NCBI RefSeq assembly: GCF_001649575.2
Contig: NC_051430.1
Location: 11,927,232 to 11,991,231, forward strand
Source: Kryptolebias marmoratus
Taxonomy: Eukaryota; Chordata; Actinopteri; Cyprinodontiformes; Rivulidae
DNA length: 64,000 bases
Direction of reading: 5' to 3'
Shown: positions 12,171-25,390 of the stretch, one piece after another
Layout of the letters: the number at the start of each line of letters is the position of its first letter
How positions within the stretch are numbered: position 1 is the first letter of the stretch
Notes under the pieces: model-generated
What the model was told of the DNA's origin: nothing
Database searches by the model: none
The model's input: the letters and a program-made list of their open reading frames with translations, nothing else
Position numbers and translations under genes: made by a program

Positions 12171-15100
12171 ACCAAACAGATCACCAAATGTGGCAGATTA
12201 CCTGTGGGGAGGACAGAGAGCAGAGAGGCGTAACAAATAATAAAGCCATAGCCTAATATAATGTCTATCATATTATTCTTTGAACAAAGGAATAGTAATG
12301 AGCTGCAGAGTGAAGGCAGAGTTGCTTTTTGGGAGTAACACATACCAGGCAGTTAAGAAATTGATGCTCTTTATGTTGACATGTAGAGAACTGAAAATAG
12401 ACTAATTACAACCACATTATGTTTTTTAGCAGATTAGCATAAGCCCAAGTTTGAAAGCCTGAATAGGTTTTTAAAAATAATAACCAAAGTTGCATTTTAT
12501 GGGTGATAAATACATGTTAGCAAATTCTGATGAAAAAAATAATAATAATTTGGCGAAGCAGAAAAAAATACATGTATTAATGTCTTTTTTTTTATATAAC
12601 AGAGGTATAATTAAGGAAAACAAATCCAAAGACACAGACAGCAACATTAACTGTCCAGCTCAGAGACGTCTGGTTTGAAGAGAGGTGAAGTTGAGATTTA
12701 ACAACCATTTGTTTAGATTTTGATCCTATCATGCTCTTTAACAGAAAACAACCTTCAGCAAGTTTCTGCACTGAGTTCCTAAACTGAAGGAATGGATGTT
12801 AAATCTGTGTGTATTTTTGTTTCTCCACATCTGGATCTTGCACGGCTCTGTAAAAATATAAGAGCGAGCTTAAGGGAAAGCAGAAAGGTTTCCTTCCAAC
12901 AAAAACAGCAGATTTATAGTCTTGCCTGTAGCATTTATCGTGTTTTAATGTATTTGCAATTAATCCTAAAAACACAGAACAAAGTGCGTTCTTAATCAAT
13001 TTAATAACATCTTTGGCCCTTCAATTGTGGGATAATACCGTAATTTAAAAGTTAACTTTCAAATTGGAAATTTTCTCCATTACTGAATAAAATATATTCT
13101 AACACTGTGAAACTTAATAGTTTTTATCTCCTTTTTTATTGCAGGCACTTAATTATTAGATATTTTCCTTGGGTTTTTGCGCTCAGTCTGTGAAAAAATG
13201 GACACAGTCTTTCTTTCCAACACACTCTTGTGCAAAAGATTTCTGTCATTAAATCCTAATTCAGTACAATTTTGTCATCAGTCATTGTGATGGATGCCAT
13301 TTAGTATCTGACAGGGCTTGCAACTGCTGGTGAACAGCATTTGCGAGGAAGTCTCCAACACGTCTCAAAACAGTTCTGGAGCCTCTCAGTTTCCTTGTGT
13401 GAATTGCAGAAGTGCACAATCTTGATGCTTCAGTCTTGAACATGTTTAAAAAACATGTGTGACAAATTTCCTCTCAAAATACACAGTTGTTGTGGGCGTC
13501 TCAAACCCATGTCCCACCTTTCCTAATTTTGTCAAAGTGTACTCAAATGAATTAAATCAATTGCGGGGGCAGCTGCTGAGGTGGACAGAAAGTGACCTTG
13601 AGGCGGGTATGTTGTGGGCAAAGGTAGAAAACTAAATGATGTGTGCCCTCAAATACAGTTTTGCAAGCCACGTACACGCTAATAAGCCATGATTTTCAAA
13701 GATTGGCAGCTCAAAACACAGCCGTCACAAATACTCTGAATTCAGTGAGACTGGAACAGGAAATTTGCCTATTTTCTTGCAATTGTCTCACAATTTGGAG
13801 TCACCACCAAGCCTCCAACAGTGACAGCCGAGTGAGATACTACATTAAATCAGTGTGCTGATGGAGCTTGTAGAAACAGTTTATAAATAGGCTTCAAAAA
13901 CAAATATTATTGTCCAGACTGGTCTCCAAAGACCAACATAATCAACTGCAAATGCACGGGTTGAGAAATGAATTTACAAAAGAAAATATATATATTTCTG
14001 TTAAAGTTACTGTCTGTATCTTATGTACAGTCTATGATTGTGTTCTTTTCTGCAGCTATCCCCATTTTTCATTTGTTCTCCTCCTCAGTAATTACTGTGG
14101 GATTGAAAAAGCCACACTTATGAAACATATGTCTTTATTAGGATCTTAAAAGACATTTTACTCACTTGTTGATGGAGGTGTTTATATTTTACTTAATAGC
14201 AAATGTGCTATCCCAGCTAATAAAGACAGGGGTCTTTTGTTCAATAATCTGTGGGAGAACTGTCTGTCTGCTTTATCAAAGTTCTTTTTGTTAGCATTCA
14301 GCACGCTGCTGTGGCTGGTAATGTGTTCTGTGCCGTAATTTCTCCGTGTCTCGGCTGGATCTAAAAATAAGTGAGATTTATGGTGTCAGCCTGAGTGACA
14401 TGGGCAGAATGAGAAGTAGCAAAGCTGTCCGTCCTGCTGTGACGATAGATTCTGCCCCAGCCCTGAGCTAACACATTCATATTCTGACCCCATGTTCCCC
14501 GCTCCAGCTACAAATGAACAGGTAAAACACATGTCAAGGCCAGGATTTCAGGAACTACGTATTTCATCATCCTGCAGAAACAAGAGTATAAATATGTGGT
14601 AAAGTTGGTGTTTATGCTTGGTGTGTGTCTGATCTGTTCATGCCAACATCCTACTATTGTAGCTAACAGTTTCTCCAGATACACAAAAACACAGGCCACA
14701 GAAGAAAATATTCCTGTAAACCAAAAAAAAAAGAAAGAGGCTTGATCTTGTGCTTTTACAACTGTGACTGAAGTCACAGAGTGAGTGTCTTTAAAATACT
14801 TGCTGTCAACTCAAGGGCAATGGCATGAAAAGGGCTATGAACTGAGGGTTTGCTTCTAATAAACGTTTTCATCCCCTGGTAATAAGTGAGCACATGTGAG
14901 AAAACCTAAAAGGCAATACATAAGTAGTGATTCGCGTGCAGACATTAAATGCCACTCAATGTCTTAGAGCTATTAAGTAGACAAAAAGAGACATGTCCTT
15001 TCATCAGTTTTTTTTTTCTCCACACTGTGCAATGCTCAACGTGAAACTTTCTTTCCTCTATTCCAGTGGGCGTTTAATTGGCTATAGAGGCGAGAAACAT

Positions 15101-17469
15101 GGAGGAGAGTGGGAATAAAGGCCTTGGTAGCACTATGCAGAGCGATACATCACTGCATGACAGCGCATTGAAGTGGTGGGATGGTTGTGAAGCTAAGACA
15201 CTGCCTTTTAATGAGGGTCTATCTCTTGCTCCCTTCTCTTGCTACTTCTGCTTTTCCCAGAAAGAACCATTTAATCTTCTGTCTTTATATTTCCCCTTTT
15301 CCCTGTTTCTTCCCAGTTGGTGGGATGAAGTTGGCCGGATTAAAGGAGCACCAAAAACCTCTCCACTTGGTTGCCGTCTCTCACTGTTTTTTTTACCACA
15401 TCTCTAAGTGCTTTTCGGCCGTGGAATCTTGCTGGTGATACATGCTGGTGAGAAATCTATTCTGCTTGTTACTGACAGCCAATAAAGGGAGAGAGAAGTG
15501 TAAATAATGGTAGCATTGAGGACCAGTTAAGTTAGTACCTCAGTCAATAATTAAAGAGATCATACAAAGGGCAGTGCATCCACCGTCAACATACATGGTG
15601 CAAATCAACCAGACGAAATGACTAAATGTGCCAGAGTTAAGTTCTTATTCTTTACAGTAATGATTGTGTCATACTTTCTGTAGACACACAATCCTAACCT
15701 TTCACAACTGAGTGAAAAACATTTCCTTTACTGTTAGGATTTTTCATTATTGGAGTCATGTTTTCCAGCAGAATCCTTCCCTGCTGCTCAGTTTCTTTGA
15801 TGTCCCTCAAAAACATCTTTTCTTGCTAAATCTGAATCCATAATGTAACCATTTAGATCAAGTTGTTGTCAAAAGCGCCTCTGACTGGAATATAAAGTTA
15901 AAGCTTTAAATTTCTTCTAAATTTCCATCCAGAATTTCACTCACCGTGACCAACCCGGAGCCCCTCCGCACAGCATGGCAATTAAAACGTTTCAAAACAC
16001 ACTTACCTGAAGAAAAGTGCTACAACTCACTCGTAGGAGGAATGAGTCAACTTTTGCTCACAACCTTCACAAGAACCACAACATCCTCTGAGCTGCTGGC
16101 ACGGTTATGCAAGAGAATTGACACGACAGTTCATGGGGAGCATCAACGTTTTAGTCACACTGAATTGCTCTCAACAGTAAATTATTTATGAGTGCACATG
16201 ATTTATGGGGAAACTTTGACTCCGGGGAGGTGTCACAATGACATGGTGCTGACAGGACAAATCCCACCACAAATATTAATTACACGATGATCTGTTCCTG
16301 ATGCCTTACTCTACATGGCTTATTGACAACAAAATTTCATACTGCATTTCAAAGTGTATATTAAAAACCTGAGCAACATTTCATTCAATATAGAATGTAA
16401 AACAGTGAACAACCAGTTTTTACAGTTATAATACCCCGGTATCCAAAATCTGCATAGTTTATAGTGTCTGTGTTTGTAAATCAAATTTGATCAGAGTTTT
16501 GGAAGAATGGCACAATAGGGATGGAGCCACGCCACGCTCAAAAGCCCAGTAGCCATGAACTGCACCTCCTTCTTTGACGGGAGGCTTGGGAATATAATAT
16601 AGCCAACCAAATAAAGGTTGCCATTTATTTAAAGTTTCTAGATGAGTTTCTCTGCCGTTCTTATGAATACCACGCTTGTGATAAATTTAGATCAGTGGGT
16701 CAGAGGAGAGGAGAAGATGTCCCTGATGAATTTAAACAATAAGATTAAGATATGGAGGAATCCAGGTCAGGGACTGGGGACACAACGACGTACGTTTCTG
16801 CACACCAGCGGGAGCTGAGGGGTTGGTGCGCTGGCTGATGCTGGCTCTGGTGTAGCAGTACTTCTCATATGCCCATGTTGTTTACTCACTGAGTAGGAGC
16901 CTGAATGCCAGAAGGCCCATCTCTGCCACTCTGCTTAATTTCAGCCCAGTGTCTGCCTCACACGGCCAATCGATGGAGTGTTCTTCACCGACAGCCAGCC
17001 ATGCCTGTAGGGGGATGACCTCCTGATCTGTGTCTGATTTCTTCACCCATCTCCAATCTAGATCCATACTGCCAGCTTAGATGGGCTTAGATTGGCTTAG
17101 CTGCCCTATGGACACAAGGCGCTCCACACGCACATAGGTTAGCTCAATTGTAGAGTCCATTGGTATTAGAAAAACATACACATTCTTCTCAGGAGGATTA
17201 AAGTCTGAGCAAATAGAAGAGTGTTATAATGCCAAGTGGGATTTTTACAACTATCAATGCATGTAAGATATGGACATATGTCACTTTAAATTGATCTGTC
17301 AGTCTAGATGTTGCCCTTCACTTTAACCCACTTTAACATTGTGTGTGTGTGTGAGTTGTTGCAGGAACAGTTTGGAGAACTGAGATACAGCGGTAGAAAT
17401 AAAGGTTGGTTTACAGCATTCAATTAGAAAGACCAAAATAAAAGGAAAGTAACAATCCATGGCAAAATG
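12171..17469. other. Intronic stretch, mostly unique sequence
   Basis: No gene found. The segment 14255-14480 is high-complexity and repeat-free, with scattered TAAT cores, and may be a conserved non-coding element. The plus-strand ORF at 15946-16191 contains a short LKRFKTHL block vaguely like LINE C-terminal tails, too weak to call. The ORFs at 15078-15438 have no recognisable motif. Confidence 0.45.
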
Positions 17470-17695
17470 CACATTGCCTGCCACCTAGCATGCCCAAGGT
17501 TGGACTAAGGTTGACCCCCAAAATCAGTCAGTTGTATATGTGTATCCAGTGATTACTTTCTGAGATTTTTGTTTTAAATCCAAACAATGGTTCATGAGAT
17601 ATTTTGCTAATATACAGACAGACAGACAAACAGCACACACGCACAGGCAATCACGTGATCTCCTGTCTTTTATCGCAAAGAGCAATAACGTTTTC
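17470..17695 (-). repeat. Dispersed repeat family A, internally deleted copy
   Basis: Reverse-oriented fragment. The 3'-end block (TTGCCTGCCACC, near 17475) jumps directly to the terminal unit (AGTGATTACTTTCTGAGA, near 17549-17566, then ATGAGATATTTTGCTAATA). It ends in a degenerate GC-rich terminus near 17690. The central units are missing. Confidence 0.65.
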
Positions 17696-19999
17696 CACAG
17701 GATTTGGTCTGAACCATTTTGCTTCGGCATAAAGACAGCAAACGTTTACATAACTGTGATGTTTTACTCACAAACTGCGCTGTCCTTTTTTAGGTCATTG
17801 TTTAGGAAATGCTAAACAAGCAATTTGACCTCACTTGTGGAGAAGCTTTCTAAAGGTTAACCTTTTTTCTAATGTGGGCAGATGCCTTTTGAATGCCACT
17901 ATAATGAGCAAGCTTTGAAAGGTAACACACCCAACCCACTCACCTATGGTATTTCAATTAGAAGAGGCCTTCAGAGTATATAGTCTGTACTGACTGACAC
18001 CAGACTTGCCATTAAATCTCTGAATTTCTCAGAAGCAGCTCCTCATATGAGCAAAGCAACAAATGGGTAGAGTAGACCACCCACTCACTTCTTCTCTTGT
18101 GTGTGTGTGTGTGTAGTAACAGTGAAAATAAGTGTTGCTCCATTAAATGCGTTTTTGCATCTTGTCATAGCAAAGGTGTTTTACAACATAAAGAATCTAA
18201 AGCCATGCAGCTTCCTGTCTTGTCCTACATTAGAAAATCATGTGCCACGATCAGTTCTAATTACAACACATATTATGTCACATGTACATGACAGTGGTCT
18301 TAATTATTGCAACCATTTCATCATCAGCCTCTTGAGTATATGCTAATGGATTGCTCACTCGAGGTTGATCTGTCAGCCTCTTATTGTAAACTGTATGAGC
18401 CATTCTTAGTACAAAAAAAATGCAAATTCTTCTTCCCATTCTTTTGAAACCACAGGGGCACGGCAGAAGTGGAACTCAGTGGCCGAAATCAGGCAGTTCT
18501 AATAGCGAGCACAGTGCTCACTCTTGTGATAAAACAGTTTGCAATAAATTGTGCTCATGACGCATTTCTAGAGCATTAGCTGGCCTGTAAGTGCTCATGT
18601 CTGTATGTCTTACAATATGTTTGATAAATGGCTCTCTGCATTTTAGGTGCCCGGCCAAAAAGATGTGCATTGCAACAGAGGGAGGAGAATGGAAAAGAGT
18701 GAAATAAAACATTCATTGGACAATGTTGATAGATGACTTTATCATGTTAGAGCTGAAGTGGCCTGAGAAAGCCAGGGTGATGATGTATTGTTTAACAATA
18801 CATTGGAGCAGTATGCGAATACAAACGGCTGCCTTCATTCCTCCTCATCTCTATGCCTGCGAACGCTCGTGTGAGTGAGCACAGTTTGGGTGTCTCGGCT
18901 GGAACAGGAAGACTGATGAGTCGAGATATGATGTATGTCCTGTCTTCCTGCTCCCTCTCCATCACCAGGCATCCACAGCATGGGTAATGACGATGAGGGC
19001 AGCCCGGACAGCGGCAGCATATTACTTCACAATGGTAAAAGATAATGAACTGGCCTCCTACTGTGCAGGGGAATCTACTCAGGCATCCAATTACTGCCTT
19101 TAAAATCCATCTTAAAATGACCCAGAACTCAAACACACATACGTCGCTCTTTAAGTAAAACTGAATGTCAACACAGTTGACAAGGGAGGCCTTGTCAACT
19201 GTGTCTACATGAGTAATATACTAATGGATGCTTGAATCAGGAAAAAGTATATTGGGATGAAAGAAATGAAGAAAAATTGGAGCAAATTATCTAAAAAAAA
19301 AGATGGGAAAAGTAAGCAGAGTCACAGATGACAGGAAGCCTTCGGAGGCATTTATTCACTCTAAACTGACTCAAACTTCTTAGTGCTCCTTTCATTTTGT
19401 GCTTTTGAAATAATTGCTGCATTTGCACAAGTTCAGCTTCACAGTTTGAAACTGGTGACAAAGTGACGAGCGGTGCTCTGAGGCCTCCTGGTGCAGGTAG
19501 GTATGTGGCAACGCACAGGAGGAGCCTTCTTCAAAGACAGCAGGGAAAAAAACAAAACAAACAAAAAGAATCCCTCTTTCTAAATGATGCTGCTTCTTTC
19601 CTACAAGTGTTACCCATGCCACAGATTATCACCTGGCTAGTGTAACGTAATAAAAAAAACCTTTTTCACAACCTATTAAGCAACGATGCAAGAATTTACA
19701 ACACACCATAAACAAGCTCAAATTGGGTCAAACAAGCTAAAGTACTGAGTCATAAATATATTCAAACCCAAAATAAGCTTCCCATCACTATTAATCATGA
19801 GTTTCAGTATATTACAACCTTTAGAATAATGTAGACACCTAGTTTCTGAATTTCTTTTTTATGTTAAAGCACAATCGCAACAGTCTACATTTATGTCAGA
19901 ATTCAGTTTGAGCTTATTAGTCTAATTAGAGCTAATTACAGATAAACAGACTCTAAAGAAACTGTTGTGTCAACAGATAACCTCAGCATTCTTAGTGAA
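17696..19999. other. Intronic stretch with one perfect hairpin
   Basis: No gene or known repeat recognised apart from a short TG run (18098-18115) and the perfect hairpin at 19171-19204 described separately. The ORFs here overlap no splice-compatible coding signal. The minus-strand ORF 18792-19136 is high-complexity but has no family resemblance. Confidence 0.45.
19171..19204. other. Perfect 15-bp inverted repeat (hairpin)
   Basis: ACACAGTTGACAAGG (19171-19185) is followed by the loop GAGG and its exact complement CCTTGTCAACTGTGT (19190-19204). The arms do not extend further. No T-run follows on either strand and the stem is shorter than a pre-miRNA stem, so its role is unknown. Confidence 0.85.
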
Positions 20000-20017
20000 A
20001 TCTCCTGTCCTAACTTG

Positions 20018-20021
<4 letters not shown>

Positions 20022-20077
<56 letters not shown>
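20022..20077. repeat. (AT)n microsatellite
   Basis: An uninterrupted alternating TA/AT tract of about 56 nt. Open frames through it on both strands (IYIYIY repeats) are artefacts of the repeat. Confidence 0.95.
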
Positions 20078-20078
<1 letters not shown>

Positions 20079-20999
20079 CCTTTCCTTTTCTTTCTTGTCC
20101 ACCTGCATTTTCTGTCAACATCATCAGCCAAAAACATTTCCCATTTTAAAAGTTAAAACATTTGATACCCCCCAGACTGCAGCTTTAGGCAGCTTTCAAC
20201 CAGGTTAGAGTCATAGTTTTATTTTTCTCAAATACTTGTATTTTTTTTTTTCTTTTTGTCTAGTTATTTATTTTACCTCCGGCAGGAAACAAGAAGCAAA
20301 CAGAACTGGATATCAGGTTTTAATTGGGCCAACAGTTAGAGATGGGGAGAAATTTGACAGCGTTGCTCTGTTTCTGTTAGATCCATCAGCAGCGTGGCCA
20401 AAAGGAATAAACCGGCATAAATCGGTCTGCTGCGAAAAACAGATGCAGAAGTCATCAGTGAATTTAAAACCAAAAAAAACAACTAGGACCAGCGGGACGT
20501 AATTGTCGAGAATCCCGACTCACCATTGTGAGCCTGCCAGAGCTGCCTCTGCCTCAGCACAGCCTCGTGAGTTTGACGAGTGTCGGCTGGACATAAGAGT
20601 GCATGGTTTTACCTACAAGCATAATGATGAACTCTAAAACTTTAAACTCAAAACTCTTAAATGGTGGTCAATAAACTCTCTTTTACCAACATTGGTGTCA
20701 CTACACTCTAACTTGAGAGTGCAGCCATGCCTGGTACGTTCTTGTAAAGCTCATTCAGTATTTGCGTTCAGAGGTCAAGACGTTGGACCGGTCTCACGTG
20801 TCTATTCCAACAATCCCAATTATCAGGCATGTTAAGGATGCTATATTCTGTGCTGTGTTTTATACACAGGTGTGTTACCTGTCTATCTGCAGTTCTGATA
20901 CCACAGCGACTTCAGCTCTTTGTGAAGAAACCTGTTGTGTTAGAATTGGAACATGTTTTCTCTTGAGGAGGTGAAGGAGTGGGGTGATGTATCTGCGTA

Positions 21000-21269
21000 T
21001 GTGTGTGTGTGTGTGTGTAAAGTAAGTGGGTGGGTGGTGGTGATGGTGGGGGGCAACGGCACTGCTTTTACATTACCTTACTTCCTCTTTTCTATCAACG
21101 ACGAGTGTAGCAGGGAGGAGGGAGAGGACCTTATCAGTGGGCCTTTTCATGCTACAGTGATCCCAAGTAATCTAATTCAGCCTTCCTCTTTCTCGCTTGT
21201 GTGCTCCTCTCACGTTGGTGCATGCAGATTGCAAAACCCATGCCTGTGTGTGTGTGTGTTTGTCTGAGT

Positions 21270-21306
<37 letters not shown>

Positions 21307-21309
21307 GGG
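21000..21309. repeat. TG and GA simple repeats
   Basis: A TG tract lies at about 21000-21018. A second compound repeat, TG then GA with a few interruptions, lies at about 21245-21308. The segment between them is unassigned. The ORFs crossing it are repeat-driven. Confidence 0.85.
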
Positions 21310-22489
21310 GTAAAGAAAAAGGGGACAGTGGAAGACAGACAGAGTTAATGAGTTCTGAATGTGTCTTCAAGTATAAATATTTGCTTTGTGTGTTTCGTCC
21401 TGAACCCTGGGTTGGTTGGAGATGATCTGCACCCCAGGACATTGTTTGTGCAGGACGTGCTCATGGAGGGAAATAAGGTAGAGAAGTAAAGACGAGGTGT
21501 GCTGCCAAACTCAAGGTGAGACAAAATAAAGCCGAAAAGTCATTACAAATCCCTCTCTTTAAAGTAAAATTCAACTTATTTAACTTTTTATATCAGCATT
21601 TTGTTTTGAATAAATTGATCCTTTTCAGTGCACCTTATCCACACATTCACCGACATGGATTCACTGACAAATCAGTGGGGAGGGAAAAAGGGAAAATCAA
21701 GATATCTGTACATGTAGCGAACACACACTCGCACACCTTTATCTTAATTTATCTCCTTCCTAAATTATTCTGTCCATAACTGATTTAGCCAAGTTCAGCA
21801 AATAATTGTAATAACGGGTTCACCGAGATGGATTGTTGCCTCTGTGATAAAAAAACTGCAGTGATTTATTAAGAGCAATAAAACCGCTTCACTATGTAAT
21901 ACGAGCTGAACTCAGAATGAGAACGCAGGCATTTCGAGGACTGACTGATGAGCGGATGAGAGAGTGTGAATGTGTCTGCACTCGTTCCCCACAGTTCACG
22001 TTTAACAAAAACAACACGGGCAGTGTTTTCACTAATGGGGCACGACCTCACAGCTGAAAAATGAGACAAAATCAATGGGAAACAATCTGCTCAAATCTGT
22101 TTTTTTTTTTTTTGCTTTTTTTAAGAGCACAGCCTTTCCAAGAGAAACATGCAAATCGTCTTCTTGCGAGCCGAGGATGTGGGAGCAAACTATGAATTTC
22201 TAGAGCAACGAAAGCAGGGGCTTGATACATCAGAGACATGAAAGGGAGCTCGAGCAACACAAGGAGCATTAAAGACACTGCTTCAATTATCCTGAGAATG
22301 GATCTGTGGGTGACGATGCCTCGTGCTCCTCTAAATCCAGGAACAGCCACCCACAGGCGTGTATCCTCCGCACGGCTGGGGGGCCAATAACTTCGACAAC
22401 AAGAACTGTCAGGTCTCTATCAGTCAGATCAGGCCAGCCAGAAAATAAATTAATTTTTAATCTTTAGTAATCAGCGCAGATGTGACAGT

Positions 22490-22630
22490 GGGTCTTTGTC
22501 TTCAGTCGATACAATCGACGCCTCTCGTTCAGTCGCCTGGATGCGACGCGCCTGATCCGTGTCAGTCGCCGGGATGCGCAGCGGCGCTACAAAGGCGGAT
22601 AAAGGTTACCTGTGCGAACTTCTATAGGAG
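22490..22630. other. CpG-dense patch with short direct repeats
   Basis: About 16 CpG dinucleotides occur within roughly 115 bp, against a CpG-poor intron. The motif CAGTCG recurs at 22503, 22530 and 22563. The longer repeat CAGTCGCCKGGATGCG occurs at 22530 and 22563 with one mismatch, 33 bp apart. The plus-strand ORF through it (22482-22667) has no recognisable domain. It could be a small unmethylated or regulatory spot, or a remnant of a GC-rich insertion. Confidence 0.5.
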
Positions 22631-23006
22631 CAGGTTTTTCCACTGCACACTCCGCGAGTCTTGCTGAGGGAGACACACAGCTCCAGGCTTACCCTCAGGT
22701 CATAGACAGCTGCCGGATTCCAGCTCAAAACTACAGATGTTCACTTCCTGGCCTGCTTCTGAAAACCTTCTGTAAAATATTACCTCTGTCTTTTCTATCA
22801 AAGCTGCACTCGTCCAAGAGGTGTTCAGATCCAGGACTTGTGTAAAGATAATTCAACCTGCTCTGTGAAAGGAGATACAAAAAAGGGCCTATCGAGTAAA
22901 TACGTTATTTATAGTCTAGAAAATACACTTTCAATATAAAAAAGCAATTTTGAAGCCATCTGATGCATCTAAGAAAAAGCATTTACAAATATATAACTGG
23001 TTGTTG

Positions 23007-23707
23007 AAATGCGAGGGTGATAATATTTTTGCTGGTGTCTGTGTGTGAATGTGTGTTTATTTGTCTGTTAGCAAAATATCTCATGAACCACAGAGCAGAT
23101 TTAAATGAAACGCTTAAAAAGTAATCATTATATATACATTTACAATTGATTAACTTTTGGAGACATTTCAATTAAAGATGGCCGTCACAGTTTACCAACT
23201 TCACCAAACACAAAAATGGCTATAACTCATTCAGTTTTACAGGTATTGAGCTAAAATTTGGTGTGATGGTAGTTGATAGTCATTCAATATACATACTCTG
23301 AGTACTTCACATTGTGCAACACGTTTTATTAAATTTTTGGCATTACTGTTGTAGTCGACCCTATCTGTCTGTTAGCAAAATATCTTATAAACTAATAGAG
23401 ACATTTTAATGAAACTTTCAAAAAGTAATCATTGGATGTACATCTACAACTCTTTAACTCACGGAGTCAACCTGATTCAGGATGCTGCCACAGCTAATCC
23501 ACATTAGCCCACACACAAATGCCCATTACAACCATGGAGCTGAATATTGATAGTAGCTGGGAGTTATTCACAACACATACTCTGAACACTGTGGGATCAT
23601 GCAAGATCTTGTGACACCAAGTATAATTGTTAGCTTCAAGGTTTGACCAAAAAGGCTGTAACTGCGCCTCTTCACACCATCAGGTGATCCTAGTTGAAAA
23701 CTCTGGC
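23007..23707 (+). repeat. Dispersed repeat family A, two-unit copy
   Basis: Forward copy. It starts in the second arm of the GC-rich terminal palindrome (GCGAGGGTGATAATA), then a TG-rich stretch, then two units beginning GTTAGCAAAATATCT at 23067 and 23371 (304 bp apart). Both units carry the degenerate ATGGC block. The 3' terminal palindrome is missing; the copy stops at AACTCTGGCA where an A-run begins. Confidence 0.8.
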
Positions 23708-23781
23708 AAAAAAAAAAGGGTTTTTTTTTTTTTCAGTTTTGGAATGTCATTTATTTCCTGGCCTTTGAAAAGGCCAGGAAA
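23708..23781. other. Two adjacent hairpins: A10-GGG-T13 and a 13-bp perfect palindrome
   Basis: A10 (23708-23717), GGG, then T13 (23721-23733) can fold into a 10-bp A:T stem. Next, TTTCCTGGCCTTT (23754-23766), a 2-nt GA loop, and its exact complement (23769-23781) form a 13-bp perfect stem. They sit directly at the truncated end of the neighbouring family A copy, which may mark an insertion or repair junction. Confidence 0.8.
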
Positions 23782-23980
23782 ACAACCTGAGCTCTGAATA
23801 CAGCTGGTCAACACTGTCAAGACGTGAACTAGAAATTTTCTGCTTTCACAAATATTACTGCCCGTAGATAAATTCCTTATTCATATACAGATATCTTAAT
23901 TCAAAAGGTGGCAAGATTGTTTTGTAGCCCCTGAAAGGAAATCTGTATTTTTTTGTCATGTACATACGTTCATATGTATA

Positions 23981-24192
<212 letters not shown>

Positions 24193-25003
24193 CATCTTCA
24201 GATATCGTTTGTAAAGGACCAGTACATGGATGGAACAGTTTTTTTCCACGTGGTATTAGCTTTTTATGCAGAGATGAAGAGAAAAAGGGAATACCTTTTG
24301 TTTTTGTGATTTAATCTTTGTTCGTGTGTTGGATGCTGTTAATGCGTCAAACATCTTTCATGTCAAACATTTGAAGAAAGCTAAATTTTAACAGTATATT
24401 AACACGATGAAAAAAAAGTACATTTATTTTCTGGTAATTAAATTTCTGGTAAATGTATAAAAAAAAACACTTAAATAAAAATGCACCATTGATTTCAATG
24501 GATACTTAGTGAAAACCGACAGTATTATTGAGTCAGAATATAAAACGTCGTATTTTCAATGAGAAAAATGTACTTTTAGCACAAAGTTTTAATTGTAAGA
24601 TGAATCCTCACTGAATACTCATCATGTTGATTAAACTAAATGTAACTGAACCACAAGGATCGCAATGACGCTGGGTTTAAAGTATTAACAGTCCAAAAAA
24701 ACATGGACATTTTGATCATCGGTTTTAGTCGTTAAAGTAAAAGCAAAAATTATGTTGTTTTCACTCCCTTTAACACTTGATTGCAACTGTATTCATTTTG
24801 TTCTCGAAGACAATTTAATTAAAGAGTGGTCATTTCTAAAACAAATGTCTCTGCTTTATGTTCTGACAGCGCATACGCACATGTTGATTGAAAGTGTACA
24901 TGTAGAACATGCTGCTTTACATTCCCAAGATGTATTGCTTCCCGTTCAGCGCGGTGAGTGATGGATTTCGTTGCTGCGCTCAGCTGGAAGCGGCATCACT
25001 CAC
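24193..25003. other. Intronic stretch next to exon B, nothing identifiable
   Basis: AT-rich sequence between the tetranucleotide repeat and exon B. I see no repeat family or RNA that I recognise. Confidence 0.5.
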
Positions 25004-25190
25004 CATGGCCAGAGGCACGATGCCTGCCAGATCCTCCTGAGCCAGGCGGATCTCCGTCTCCGCCTCCGGAGTGGCGGCGCGACTGGCCGGGTACTCCACC
25101 TGCCAGGCCATCCAGCGGCTGCCTGTCGGCTCTGGGAAGCTTTCCATTTTCAGATCCACCTGGAGCACCCTCTGAACTCCCGCCTCAGAT
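25004..25190 (-). CDS. tmem132: TMEM132-family protein, internal exon B
   Basis: This 187-bp minus-strand exon completes a split Arg codon with its first base and then encodes 62 residues: SEAGVQRVLQVDLKMES, ..WMAWQVEYPASR, ..AETEIRLAQEDLAGIVPLAM. The WQVEYP and D(L/V)xGI(V/L)PLAM blocks are family landmarks just before the [16 protein letters not shown] block of exon C. The acceptor is ACGCAG (AG at 25191-25192) behind a pyrimidine-rich tract. The donor is ATG|GTGAGT after 25004, a strong site, in phase 0. GC content is much higher than in the flanking intron, as expected of an exon. A 113-bp gap separates it from a family A repeat and a (GT)n tract. The minus-strand open frame runs past both exon ends and should not be read as a 162-codon gene. 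Confidence 0.93.
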
Positions 25191-25302
25191 CTGCGTTGTG
25201 AGGGGGGTAAAATGAGAGGGAGAGGGTAAAACAGATGACTGGGCGATACTCTGAGAAAGATCAAGTACTGTATGCGCCTGACTGAGAGTGTGTTCATGAA
25301 CT

Positions 25303-25344
25303 CATTATCACCCGCCGCCGAAGGCAAAAGGGCAGTAATGCTTC

Positions 25345-25390
<46 letters not shown>

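Noticed and set aside
15946..16191. LINE C-terminal-like LKRFKTHL block
   Set aside because: The resemblance is a single short block with no neighbouring L2 motifs and no tail; too weak to annotate.
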